A stretch of 64,000 nt of DNA from Capitulum mitella (lineage: Eukaryota; Arthropoda; Thecostraca; Pollicipedomorpha; Pollicipedidae): contig CP099843.1 of assembly GCA_030062745.1 (NCBI GenBank), positions 2,791,001-2,855,000 of the forward strand, given 5' to 3'. Of this stretch, positions 42,166 through 54,769 are shown piece after piece (within the stretch, counting starts at the first letter, position 1; each line of letters opens with the position of its first letter). A program made the translations under genes and the position numbers. The notes under the pieces are model-generated. The model worked only from the letters and a program-made list of their open reading frames with translations, was not told where the DNA came from and ran no database searches.

Positions 42166-44330
42166 GCACCTTCATCTCTCGTGCAGTTACTTAAAAAAAA
42201 AAAACAGATACATGGTAGGCGACCTCTGGCCAGACACTGTGAACACCAGTCGGCGAGCGGCACCTTCCCGAGCAAGCCGGTCCAATAAGGCGGCTGTGCG
42301 GCGGCGGGCAATGTTCGGTCTGCCGACGTGGCCGCGCCGGTAAAATTGGACGCCTGTGATATACGAGCGCGCGAGGCGGCCAGACGGCCGACCATGGCAA
42401 CTGCGGACAGTCGGCCGCGTCCGGCCAGTTAACCCGTCACCGGCACCGGCTCCGTGACCTCGTCTCGTGTGGTACGGTCGGCCGCCGGGGGCACGCCCTC
42501 GGATGGCGGCCACCATTCGGCGCACGTGCGGCCCGGCGCCGGCCGCCGGCCGCCGCCAGACCGGAGCCGTTGCCATGGAGACCGGTGCCGCGCGTGCGGA
42601 TCGAATACCTGGCGCTAATCGGGCGTCGGCGGCGTAAGTGGTTCTTCCGCAGCGGCATGCGCTCCGCTCTGTGGCATACGTGCAGCGTGGGCATCTGTGC
42701 CGGCGAGGCGCATGAACGAGCGAGCGGAACTTGAGGTGCGGCGATGTGGTCAAGCGAACGCGAGGCCCGTTTGATGCAAGCGAAGTTTAAGTGGTGCCAC
42801 TTTGCCACGAAGGATGTTATATACGGTGGCCATTTAACCCGCTGTTGACTGGGAGGGGGCGTTTAACCCCCTCCCGGCGCATTTCCTAGATATCTCGCAA
42901 ACGAATAAACGCAGGGTCCGAATAGTTTCAGGGTCTTTCCGTACATCAGTGCTGCACATACGGACGCAAATTTGGAAACCAGGATCTTAGGTCACGTCTT
43001 AATGGTGTCATGAAGACGACAATGTTTTGCAATCTGACTCCCAGTTTTACTTCTCCACCGCATTGTCGGTGCTTTCACAGTATATGGTGCCTGTGGCTTG
43101 CATTGCACATCATCATGAACTGAAAGTTCAGTAGGGAGGTCCTCTGACCTCATGCTAGTTCATGTTAAACCAAATGTTTTTCTTCCATTTTCCGGGTCCA
43201 GTGACCATACCTTTTAGAAAACGGGCTTGATAAACCGATTTCTGGATAAGACAAGATAGTTTACGGAATTCTCTTTCAGCAAAATGCGCGTATAACTTAC
43301 ACAGCAGTTTCTTGCAACTTTGCAGTATTTTTTTGCAGTTTGGCATTTGGTGGTTTTATTCAGATTTCAACTGAGCGAGTAAACTGATGGCCTCTGACGC
43401 TCTGGATGACCGCTGTAGGGATATCGGCCTTTGCAATATTGTGCAACATTCCGTGGAAATCGCAACACGGGACAAACTGATCTGTAGGGTCATCCAGAGA
43501 TGTCAGATGGAGGCCACTAGCGTGCTCGTGGTACTCGAGTTTGGAGCTACGAAATGTTGCAATGCTGCATGCGCACGATAATTTGGGCCATTGCAAGGTT
43601 TTCTTGTGCCAAAGGCCCTTTGAAAGTCTCTTTTTGCAATTGGCCCAGGAAACATACACTGCATGACACGTTATAAAAGAGGTCAGATTTGACCCAACAT
43701 GTGACCTTAACCTGTTATGACCCTGGGTCAGGTGGCACTTGGAATATGTGGTGAAATCCAGAAACACTTTGCCACGCAGACATACGCAAATATGTAGACA
43801 CTTTCGCACACATTAGAGATCATCAGATTGCAAGCGTTCCTCCCCATTCTTCGTTCCTGGCACCGTCATTGTAAGATAATTCGTAAATTTGCGCTCCAAA
43901 GTATAGACAAAGATCACAATGGCCCATTTCGGGTCCTTTCAGACGGAAAAAACAGGGAAGTACAAAAAAGGATGTATTGTTCGTTACACTCCATTGTATA
44001 GTTCCTAAATGCGCCATTGACAAGTCCTTGAATATAGTTTGATCCGAAAATGTTTTCATCCTTTAGGTCTCATTTTCATCCATTCTTGACAACTATTTAT
44101 AAACAATATCCCACCCAGTGGCGATTTGTAAACATCCTACAAATCTCCCCTTCTTTGGCTTCTGACGCCATCTTTAGACCTTTTTATTTTGAAGCACTCG
44201 GAATTGCAGATACCTTTACAAGGATTCATTTGAGCCGTCTCGCAACAAAATCGGACAGCTCCGTACTAGATGTGAAGAGGGCCGAGTAAACGCCTCCCGC
44301 GAGATTTTGCTCTAAAGTTCAGGCCCCGGA
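42166..44330. other. CpG island and AT-rich spacer with possible TTAA-element ends
   Basis: A CpG island spans 42240-42740. At 42834 a TTAA is followed by CCC and a perfect hairpin (GGGAGGGGG / 7-nt loop / CCCCCTCCC, 42851-42875). At 43707 another TTAA sits between two small palindromes. No matching opposite ends were found. No gene recognised. Confidence 0.4.
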
Positions 44331-46323
44331 ATAGGCTTAAGTGACATGGCGGAAGTCGAGATGGTGCTGGACAAGCGCAATAACCAAGGATGGCGGCCAG
44401 AATACTTCAAGCCTGCGCGGCACTGTCGAGCCTACGCAGCCTCTGCGGTCCAATGCGCCGCTTCCAGCGACGCTTTCCAGCCTCCGAACATCGGACGAGC
44501 CGCTCTTTCCTCTCCTCATCCCCGGCCTCTGTCGCAGTCGACTCGACACCGTGCGGCCCGGCGACCGCCGCCCCGCCGGCGGACGCCCCGCCCCAGGCCG
44601 ACACTGTCACGGTGCGGCCGCCGCCGCGCCTGGCGGACGCGGTTGCATCGACCCGCGGAAATGACCTCGCTTATCCTCGGAAACGGCCAGGGGCCGCTCT
44701 CGGCCCTCTCCGGGCGCTCAGCGGCCGCCCGGGACGGCCCTGCAGGCGCCGTCGGAGCGCACCGAGCCCCGGCCGGCCCGGTAACCGACGCCCTGATCAG
44801 GCTGCCAACGACCGGCTTATCCGCCGACACGCAACGGCAAACAGGCGAAATTATGTGTCGAACAACGACCGGAGCGCCTGTAAAACGTTCGGAAGTGCGC
44901 TAACAAATGGTCATCATAAACAACGGGATGGAAATGAGAAACTTGGAGATAAATTGCTGCTCGGCGGTGTCAATCTTAATCGCCGTGGAAAGTCGGCGGA
45001 TTTAACCGGTCGGAATGCAATTAAGGTGGCCGCCATAAAACAAGTCAGTGGCGTAGGACATTACCAATCTGGAAGGATGCATTAGAACTAAAATGGGTAT
45101 TTAACATAAAGATTAATCACTCTAATAATGCCAGAATAACTCTCTTCCTTTGGAAGACGATCATGGATGTGTCATCACTGAACGTGTACCTATGTGTGCC
45201 ACTGCAAACTTTATTTCTGAATCTTTGCGAATGCCAAAAATGTATTCTTGGGTGATGTGCATCACAGTTACAGATTCAAAATTATTCATACAGCGTATTA
45301 CCGTGTTGCAAGCGCAACTACATGGCTTACGAGTAACTGCATTTCTGAGCTAGTGACATCTAGGAACGGAGTAAATAAGCGTGAGAAGACCCCTACAAAA
45401 ATGTATTCATCTAAATCTCACCGACAGATGTCAGGACCTAAAGACCCAATGTTTTCTCTTAATCAAGAAGAACCTAATGCGGACAAAACCAATGCTGAAA
45501 AGGGTATCACGGTGCAGGCAAGATTAACAACCACTTCACAGTATTCTAATTTCAGGGGAACTTGTCGGGACGGTTTACTATGATGCGTACATAATGCAAC
45601 TGGTAATGCCAGTAAATTGCATAATTAATGTAATAAGTCATTATCTTCAGTCCCCAGAAATCCCCTCTTGATCTTTGATCAGTAATCTTTAATTTTGATG
45701 CCACTTTTACCTTGAGTATTTACTAAACAGACAATGCTTCACGCATACAGTCATTACGAACGAGTATCGGTGTAAGCTTAGAATATGGTGCGTTAAACGT
45801 CGTACGTTTACAATATGATATATAATGTACCTCAAATATAGAATGTTACATATTATATGACTTAAAGATATGATGTCTCTCGTCATGTTCATAAACATGG
45901 TCGAGACTAAGAAGGCTCTCTTTCTTAACCACTTATCAGTACCGTTTAAGTAACAGTACAGCTCAGAATGGAAAGCCGAGACCCTTGTGTCTGATCATTG
46001 GAAGACATGGTGATATGCAACACAATATTTCATTCAATGGAACCATAGAATTATCTTCAACACCGCACATTTAAGACATTCTTTGTCACGTGTACAGGAA
46101 AACAGTGAATGAATAAATGCTTCATTCTCTGTGCTCCTGCAAGGAGGCTGGAACATAATTTTGTGACGTGGATTGGAGGCGCCCCGATACACGTTAAATG
46201 GGGACTCCAAATCATTGCAGGTGCTCCAGATCATTGAGGGCCCCATGGTAAATTCACAATTTTCTGGAACTTGCCCAGCCAACATTGGAGGTACCGAAGC
46301 ACCCGTAAAAGAATACAAGCGTA
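44331..46323. other. CpG island then AT-rich gene-free stretch
   Basis: The GC-rich part (44340-44900) is open in several frames, including an ATG-led ORF at 44346 (MAEVEMVLDKRNNQGW), but has no splice context or known family. The rest is AT-rich without features. Confidence 0.4.
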
Positions 46324-46331
46324 GACACGTG

Positions 46332-46471
46332 CAGGGGCGCAGCCAGGATTTTCTGAACTGAAATCATACGAAAACCAACTGCCGGGAAGACGCTGTGCAA
46401 CGGTTTTTGCATAAAATGCGGGTCTAAGGGGGTCCGGGCCCCGGCCCGGACCCCCTTTGCCAGCGCCTCTG
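46332..46471. mobile_element. Short hAT-like MITE (140 bp)
   Basis: Ends CAGGGGCGC (left) and, on the other strand, CAGAGGCGC (right). Flanked by 8-bp direct repeats GACACGTG (46324-46331) and GACACATG (46472-46479), the hAT target-duplication length, with one difference. Near the right end is a 15-bp stem hairpin with a 2-base loop (about 46427-46458, arms AAGGGGGTCCGGGCC and its complement). Confidence 0.65.
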
Positions 46472-46796
46472 GACACATGGCAGGAACCTTAAATAACTTT
46501 TTTTTTAGAAAGCGCAAGCAGGCAACGGATTTAGTATTGGAAAACGATAAATTAGATTGTATGTTTCCAGCTACGGCGTGGTGGGATCGCCCGGATTACC
46601 ATGGACATGTGAAGCGAAATGTTGTAGTTGCCTTTGACACTATAATCATGCTTATTGCCTACACAGACAGCGTTTGACAACAATAATAAATAACTTGTTG
46701 CTGGCTTGTGCATTGGTCTTTCATCTCCAGCAATCGAAACAGCGCATGCCTACACCGAAATACCCACAGCGCACGCATGACCCACTGTTTTGTGGT

Positions 46797-46905
46797 GAGT
46801 CATGGCTGCCCTGGATATCCAGAGTTTGTGCCAGACCCTCACCTTTTTTCGTCCGCAGCAGAGCATGGCTGCCCTGGATATCCGCAGTTTGTGCCTGACC
46901 CGTCT
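46797..46905. repeat. Tandem duplication, ~63 bp
   Basis: The phrase ATGGCTGCCCTGGATATCC begins at 46802 and again at 46865; the flanks are also alike. Confidence 0.75.
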
Positions 46906-46911
46906 CCTGAC

Positions 46912-47178
46912 GCGGGGAGCGGCGACCATCGGGCGATATCAGGCAGCAGGCGGCTAGCTGAAACAGTAGACAGCCTAATCAGGCGTCGGAGTACCCTGAA
47001 GCGGGGAGCAGCGACCATCGGGCGATATCAGGCAGCAGGCGGCTGACTGAAACAGGAGACAGTCTAGTCAGGCGCCGGAGTACCCTGAAGCGGGGAGCAG
47101 CGGCCATCGGGCGATATCAGGCAGCAGGCGACTAACTGAAACAGGAGACAGCCTAGTCAGGCGCCGGAGTACCTCAGC
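46912..47178. repeat. 89-bp minisatellite, three copies
   Basis: Units starting GCGGGGAGC at about 46912, 47001 and 47090 give an exact 89-bp period with few differences. It follows directly after the 63-bp duplication. Confidence 0.88.
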
Positions 47179-50100
47179 AAATAGCATGGCCCTTGCCCGG
47201 TAGCATGTGGTTGTCTTAAGACAAGCGAGTTTGTCTGAGACGTGTTAACGATTTCAAGAGCAAATAAGACCCATTGACCGGATGCACACTGATGGCGCCA
47301 TAACCAGTGTAAGATAAACCGAGAAAATGTTGGAATCAGGAAATAGAGCAGGACTTGTAAGATCAGCTCTCGGCCCAGTTTAATATTTCTGCACGCTCGC
47401 CGGCCGAATACCTACCAACTCGCGATACGGTTATGATAATGGCACTTGTGGTTGAATGACATCTCCGCAGCAAAATGACCACTTGTCGATAAGCTGAAAC
47501 CAAGAATGCTGTGATACAAGTGGGTGGGAGCTCTGTGTGGCATAGCCGAGATAGAAAAACGAGTCGAATGCGGTTTGGAATGCGTTGATTATATGTTATA
47601 CAGGACATCAGTCGTTTATTGCACAGCTGTTGGGAGAGGGTAAACAAGTGGTCCTCGAAGACCAAACGTTACGCAGCTTGGTTTAATCAAACTGGGAGTG
47701 ATGAATTGAGCTGCGCACATTCCATACATTCCTTCTTCCAATAACTGTGTTATTTTCCCCAAAGCTGCAAATAAAAGTGAAAAAGCCTTGGCCAGAGTGA
47801 CTCGCCGGTACACCAAAGCCGACGGACCAGACAGGTGGCATCTGCTGCCGGAGTTTGCCCCTTAATCGTCCGCCAGCTGACGTCTCCGAGTTGCCCCCAC
47901 TTGTCCGCCAGCTGACGTCTCCAGACGGACAGTGATGGAGACACCGCCGCCGTGAACGCCTTCCAGACGCCCCCTGGATGAGAAAGTCGGAGACGCAGCT
48001 CCCGGTCCACGGATCCTTCATGGCTCTGATGTGACATGCGCAGATGTTTTTCCGTCTGTGCCGTGGTGCCGAAACCTTCCAGAGGTCTCCTGCGTGACAC
48101 TTTTGGAGAAACAACACCTCGGCGGGGATCGCCAAGAGGTCTCTTGATTGACACTGCCGGAGGTGCAACACCTCGGCGCAGATCGTCCGGAGGTCTGGGT
48201 CCCACTGCCGGAGATGCAACACCTCGTCGAAGACAGTCAAAGAGGTCTCTTTCTTGCCTCGGCGGGCGCCGTCCGTAAGCGTCCTATGTGATCCTGTCGT
48301 CTCGGCGGAGGCCGTCCAGAGGTTTCCTAGATGACAGGGCTGGCAGCGCTGTCCGCGGCCGCCGCGCCGCTGAGATGACAGGGCTGGCAGCCAGCTGGCC
48401 GCTAGGCCGCCGGAGTCTGTCTCGCCGAGCTGAGCCGAGCCGGAACTGACAGTCGTGAGACTGTCTCGCCAAGCTGGGCCGAGTCAGAGTTGACAGCCGT
48501 GAGAGGCCGGCCAGACTGACATCGTGATCAGGGCGACGGCCGCGGCCGAGTCAAGTCAGAGCTGGCAGCCGACTCCGACTCCGGTAACGGGAGCTCGAGG
48601 ACCCGCCTGACCTCGTAAGGCCGGGGTGGGAGGCGTAAATGTCGGCAACGGGTTCGGAGATTTTGGGAAAGTGCCAACACTCGCATTTTCCAATGGATCT
48701 GCAAAGCAAATTTCCTTCCCAGCGCATGATCAAGGATGCAGACGATGCTTCCTTGCATCGCAGTGGGCGAGAGAAAGCCATTAGAGGAAAGCTGGAAGTT
48801 AAAACACTCGTAGGAAGACCCTGCTCACAGTCTTGGGCGTGTTCGAGGGCGTTAACCTTGCTGGATTGCCGATCGTTCGTCTGAAGAGGCAGGCCGGGTC
48901 TGTTGAGACGGCTTCCTCCCCCCCCCCCCTCCTGCACCTCGCATTGACTGGTGATCTTTTTTTGTCACGTGAAGAATTTACCGCCATCTTAGGAGAAACA
49001 ATGCGCTGAGACTCTTTTTGGAGAGAAAATTGATGCATTTCGGCAAAACGCCAGTCGAACTCCCGGCCAAGATTCATATGAAGCGTCATTGCGAAAACTC
49101 TTCAGATAAAACTGACGTAGTTTATGAGGTTTTTTACCTCTGGTGTAAAAAGAGACTGTTTGATCGTCACGCTTAAGTTCTGCGTTCTTTAACATTCACT
49201 TAACATATGTGGGGCGGTACATAAACTTGGTGTCACTGCATAGTAATGTTAGATCTTTGCCTAGTACAAATCCTTTTCTCATGAGACAGCCGTTCATGGC
49301 AGCAGCTCTCCTGCAGCACCGCACCTCTTCTCCATGAGCGCCAACAGAGGGCAGCAGGGGACGTTTTTGAGAACCGATAATATGACGACCATAATATTTC
49401 AACAAATCACATCGAGATTGGCAGACTTAAACTTGCATGCCTGTAAGGCTTCAACGTTCACTGAACGCGAAAACCTATGAACTCATTGAACGCATAATGA
49501 GCGATGTGGCATTCCGTGGTACGCCATCCATATGCCACAAACATCTCGACGTCAAACTGCCCCATGCATTTCAACGTACCCACAAAGACCCATAAAGTTT
49601 CTGCTGGCCTTACAGTCCACCATAACCGCAGTCTCCGGGAACGACCGGCTCCGGGAATCGGAGCCGGCTCCCGGACCTGCGGCAGACAGTCTGGCGGCGC
49701 CGCCGTCCGGCGCGCGCCAGCCCCCGATCAGTACGCACCTGAGCAATCCGAGCAGCATCCTAGCCGAGCCCAGGACCGGCTACGGGCGCCGTCCGCCGCC
49801 GGCCGCCGGCCCCGCGGCCCATCTCATAGTACGCACTATTGATCGCGGCGGCCACGCACTTTCGCACGGTCGTTGCTCTCTGGCGACGGCGGCCGGGAGC
49901 CGGCCGGGTCCGCGCGCCGCTGCGCTGCCGGCGGCGCTGCACCGTGCACACGGGGCGGGCCGAGCGCGGCCGCGTGCACAGGCCGGCCGTGCACTGCGGT
50001 GACCGGAGCGGCGGCGGCGGCGGCCCTCGCCAGCAGGGCGCAGCCGGTTGCGCGGTCCGGCCGCCAGGCGGCGCCCCACGCGCACCCGGCGACGATCAAT

Positions 50101-50952
50101 ATGGGCGGCGGCGGCGCGGCCGGCGGCGGGGCCGGGCCGGCGGCAGGTGGCCGGCCAGCGCCGCCGCCGCCGACCCCGAGGTCGTCCCTGCGCGGGGAGG
50201 GGGCACGGAACAGCGAGAGGGAACGCGAGCGGCGCCGATGGATATCGATCAGAGCTGGAATGTTTGTGCCGGAACTGCACGGCATTCCCAGGTGTGATTG
50301 GTTTGCGCGACGAGGTGCAATGGCAATCTCGTGTGCCGGCTAGACCGGCGGGAGGGGCATTTTGCAAGCGCGAGTTGAGTTGCTTCAGGTTGGTGGTCCG
50401 ACATCTTTGCACTGGGAGAGATCGTCCAGGTTTGTGAGATGGACTGGTCCCTCTCGACCAGCACCTATGAGCGGAAAGGGAGGCGGCAGTTATTCATGGT
50501 CTTCTCCCGGCACCGTATGTATCCTATGATTTGTCTGATCAATACAAAATGCGTTTATTTTTCAACTTGCTATTTCTTGTACGGTAGAAATACGGCCCAA
50601 CCTCCACAGCCAGACTAAGTTCTTGTCACACGTCCAGACGAGGGCGGGACAGTTCTGAAATGACGCAATATTAAACGCAGTTTTTCGCACCTGATAACAG
50701 TGTGAACGACACTGCCACAGCTTCATGTCATGCCGCCATGCTGTTTATGGGCCATACGCTGCATCTGCTTCCGTCGCTGCCTAGGCGGGGAAATATGACC
50801 TTATCATTTTTGTGTGAGACGACGTACCTGAAATGCAACCAGAGAAACGAATTACGGATGGAAACACCAAAGGCGGCGCATGGACCTTGAAAACTGTGAC
50901 ATCAGAATCACGAGAACATGGAAATTGCAACTGAGATAATTATTCAAATATC
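47179..50952. other. Gene-free region with minisatellite and CpG island
   Basis: 47868-47922 holds a 35-bp-spaced duplication of GTCCGCCAGCTGACGTCTCC. 48083-48245 holds a ~54-bp repeat (units at 48083, 48137 and 48191, then a partial one). 48300-48560 has further Gly/Arg-type GC repeats around 'GACAGGGCTGGCAGC'. A CpG island covers 49630-50230. ORFs of up to 210 codons across these are open in several frames at once and are not supported as genes. Confidence 0.5.
48083..48245. repeat. 54-bp minisatellite
   Basis: AGGTCT-led units start at 48083, 48137, 48191 and 48243 (partial), each containing GCAACACCTCG or a close variant. The period (54, 54, 52) is a multiple of three for the full units, so frames stay open, but no coding role is evident. 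Confidence 0.75.
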
Positions 50953-52170
50953 TTAACCCTATTCCCGGCAGGGGGGCGGAATCCGCCCCCCCTCGGGTTT
51001 TTTGCTTGCCAATTCCAGGCTTTTTTACGCAGCTTCAGGAAACTTGGTCACTTTTCCTAGGTATTCCTTCTACGTGCTGTGACAAAATTTCAAAATCCTA
51101 TTTTGATCAGGGGCGGAGTCAGGCAACGTTTTTGGGAGGCACCTCATGCCATTTTTGGCCATGTTGAGGGTAAAATGAAAATGTCCGCCAAAAACAGAGT
51201 TTTTAAGATAGAACTTAAAACTTTATATGGATGTACAGCTAAATAGTTGGGCAATGTGCAGATGTAATTTTGTTTATCTTAGATCATTTTACAAGGTCAG
51301 GTCAAGGTCAAAAGTCAAAATTTGTTTTTTTGGCAATAATTTCGGTGTCGTCTTTTTTAAATGCCAAACCTGGAATATATATGACGTAGAAGGGTGCCTT
51401 CTACTTGTGTACCAAGTTTCAGCTTGATATCAGGTTGGGTCACGGAGCTATGACCTAAAATGTCAGTGAGCGTACCCTATATCGCAATAGCCGTAAAATG
51501 AAATTTTTGAAATAGAATGAATTCAAATGGTTGAAAACGTTTACAGATAATATTAAATGCACACGAGATCATTCCAAGTGACCCCAAGGTCACTGGAGGT
51601 CATTTAAGGTCAAAGGTCACAAGTTGATCTGAGAAACGTGTGACCATGACAGTTCCCCCTTTTTTCATGTCCCTGGCACCGCCTATGCTAACATTATACA
51701 AACATTGTAATGCGATTTGCACTTATTTAGTGTAACATGACTATCAGAAGCCAAAAAATGGTGTTTGCCTCTTTTGTTCATTCAGTTGTTAGAAAACTAA
51801 TCCTCCTATTTTTGAAACCCTGTGAACGCCCATGAATTTTCTCAAAATCTCAGATTTGTGGACCCATGGTAAAAGCCCTGTTCATATTCTATCGATTCAT
51901 GCCAGTTTCATCAAAATCGGTCGATAAACAACGGAGTTATAAGAAGTTCAAAAGTACCCCCCATTTTGAAATTTTTGCTCCCCTGTATTCGCGAATTTCA
52001 AAATTTTGAAAATTTCTTTTTATAAAAATGTAGCTCACGTCACGGCAAATCGATTGCCATTTGTTGCGATGAAATTGGACGAGTAGTTCTCGAGATCTCA
52101 GGGGGGGCCGAATCCGCCCCCCCCTGCCGGGAATCGGCCATACCGTCTAGCCCTCCGGGAATAGGGTTAA
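50953..52170 (+). mobile_element. TTAA-flanked piggyBac-like MITE, copy C
   Basis: Third full copy (1218 bp), same orientation as A and B, flanked by TTAA at 50953-50956 and 52167-52170. Left end CCCTATTCCCGG, then hairpin AGGGGGGC / loop / GCCCCCCT. The right end has the matching hairpin, the extra ~28-bp segment and CCGGGAATAGGG. The interior again carries a perfect DR1. Confidence 0.9.
51607..51619 (+). promoter_or_regulatory. Perfect DR1 nuclear-receptor motif (copy C)
   Basis: AGGTCA-A-AGGTCA, at the same internal position as in copies A and B. Function is inferred from the consensus only. Confidence 0.5.
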
Positions 52171-54767
52171 GGAATCTCCATCCAGAGTTGCTGTGAGAAT
52201 CAATTACCTGCGACCGTAGTTACGTGGAAAACCAATACTTATATTCTTATTTACTTATACGCATTGCGGCAATTGATAGCAATCTATCTGATGCTCCAAG
52301 TGATGCCTCGTTCATCATATTATGGTCAATTACGGGCGGGAGGCACAAATCACCATAGTATATCTCAACCAAGGAAGGCACTTTGTGGAAGATAAAAGCC
52401 GACAGAATAAACGTCTGTTGCAACGTGTATATATTTGCTCTGAACTGTTCTTTTCCGTGAAAGATCACCAAGGACTAAGCATTTACAACACCAAATAACG
52501 TTACTGGCCGAACTCTAACATCTGGCAGACTACTGGTGTATTGTGTGTTGCGAATGTTTTCTCATGTGATGAGGTCATTGCGTTACGGTTTAGGTGGTTT
52601 TTACTACCTCTTGAGGTACGTTTCAACCCGGAAAAAATGTGAAATGAGTATTGTAACAAAGCCAAACATTTACGATATATGCCACTCATGTGAGCCATAG
52701 TAATAATGCGTTATTTTACATTTCCGGTATATTTACTTAACCTATTTCCCACGACTGGTCATCTGTGACCAATTTTCGCCAGCCAAAACAGGTAAAAACT
52801 GGAAAGACATCAGGGCATAACTGGTGTTTTAGAACTGTATAACCATGTTGTCATTGTGCTCTGAACTTCGATGACATGTGCCACAGTGACATCATTTAAA
52901 GGTATTCATGCCATCGAGGCTGAAGTAGGACGTTTCCCTGCTGACTTTTTGCGGGCACATTCAGAGGCGTTTCCTTGACTTTTTGCTGGCATATTGAGAG
53001 GTGTCGCCAAGATGGAAGCAGCAGGGCAGCTTGCTCACCACCTCGAAATGGTGGCACCTGAGGTAGGGGCGGGGAGGAGGTTGCCGAATGTCAGTGCTCT
53101 AAATTTGAGTGTAGACCACAACTGAATTGAGCTTGACGGAAGGGCAGTCACACACTCGTGGGCGGCTGTACTGGCGTTTCAGATGTCTTGAGGTCCTTTG
53201 GCGGGTCTGTGGCGAGCCATGTCCCGGTTGCGGCGGCTCTCGGCTGAGACATTTCTCGGCTCTGTCGCGGGATGTATCCCGGCGGCGACGGCGCCCGTCC
53301 AGGTGTCATCTTATTAGGGTGGTCTTGCGCTACATTCCTTCGAGGCACGCTGCAGAGGCAGCAGTCGGAGATGGACGTAGTCATAGCAGCGATGCTTATT
53401 CTGAGAAACAGTGGTAAAATTCCCGTATTCCTCTCCGTTTCTCTCCTGTGACTCCGACAAATGTGGCATATCTCCGACAAACAAATGAAAAAAATTAGGA
53501 AACCTCCCGGTTCCAGGTACATGCAAAAAGTTAAATCCCACTCGAAATTTGGAAAACTCATAAGTTCTTTGATGTGAAAATCTGGATTCGCTTGACTTTT
53601 GCCCCCGAACTTCCGAACCCTGGCGACGCGACTGCCGGTTATAGTTAGCAGGGAAAAGGGAGGAGTAACATAGATAACAACATACCCAAACCTTTCCGGG
53701 GGTTTTCGGAAACCAACACTGTAGGCTCAGGACATTCATTTGTTCTTGCAATACATGCTGAACACAAACCTTTCTGCACATTTAAGATCGACTCGAAGCC
53801 TCATATAAATTCACTGTGCTATAAATATACGTGTATTTTTTAACATCACTCTGCACCTTTTGATGTTGTATATGAATCATCCGAAATCATTCGTACGCTT
53901 TATCGAATTAAGATCGAGGCTTATGAAGCACAAATAGTATATGCCCTTGTTCTCATGCCGCTCTACTAGAGACATCTATTGAGGAGTTACGTCATTAGAG
54001 TTTGATATTGCAGTCGTTCGCAGATGTAATAACATTCACTGTTATAAATGGGGCCGTCGTGTGGTGCCAAAGGTTTTGCCTCGCATTCATTTAACGGCTA
54101 ACTTCCTCCAGTGTTGGCCAGCCCCGCACAACAAGTGCATGTTTTACAAGGAAGTTCATGATGTTTCTCAGCGTCGCTAATGTCGCCCACCCAGTCAGTT
54201 TCATGTGTGACCTCCATACTTCTATCCCTGTGTCAGCTGGGTCCAGTGACGTAGCGAGAACTTCCTGGGGGGGGGGAGAGGACTAGGCCATTGACCCTGG
54301 GAAAGATAGCACGACAGTGACAAACGTCTAATATCAATATAAGCAGGAGCAAAATGTTACTCAATCGGCGATTCCTGCTTAGCTAGTCCGGTGGTACGTT
54401 GGTAAGCGATCAACAACACAGCTTTCACAGTCCCTCGAAGGAGACTTAGTCCACTTATTCACCTTTATGCCCTTTGAAATTCAGCGACACGTAAATCATT
54501 GGGCTTATTACGCAGAACGCATGCTTCGCGATCAGATGCTGCAGTGTCTTGTAACGTCTGTTAAAAACCTGCACCGACGTACTCTTCGGGAAAGGCCGTG
54601 CTGTATCCACAACAAAACCGAAAATCTTGTTGTGCGCACTGGTGAAAGGAAAAGCGCAAGACTTCTTTCTCATGAACTTCTAAGCTTAAGATCTTGGAAG
54701 ATTTCTGAAGGGCACAAATTGTCCATTCCTCATATTTTTGTCAATAACTTACGCGGTAGCAGGCGCG
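52171..54767. other. Gene-free stretch, one candidate TTAA-element end
   Basis: At 52737 a TTAA is followed by CCTATTTCCC and a short hairpin TGGTCA-TCTG-TGACCA, like a piggyBac-type left end; no right end was found. At about 54245 a CAGTGACGTAGCGAG phrase followed by G10 resembles a hAT edge. No gene recognised. Confidence 0.4.
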
Positions 54768-54769
54768 GA

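Noticed and set aside
41745-42395. 216-codon Ser/Leu/Pro ORF
   Set aside because: Product of the homopurine tract read on the opposite strand.
44346-44903. 185-codon ORF starting MAEVEMVLDKRN
   Set aside because: Looks promising for 20 residues, then becomes generic GC-island sequence; no homology recognised and overlapping frames are equally open.
49780-50412. 210-codon ORF in a CpG island
   Set aside because: Open in several frames on both strands because of GC richness; no motif or splice context.
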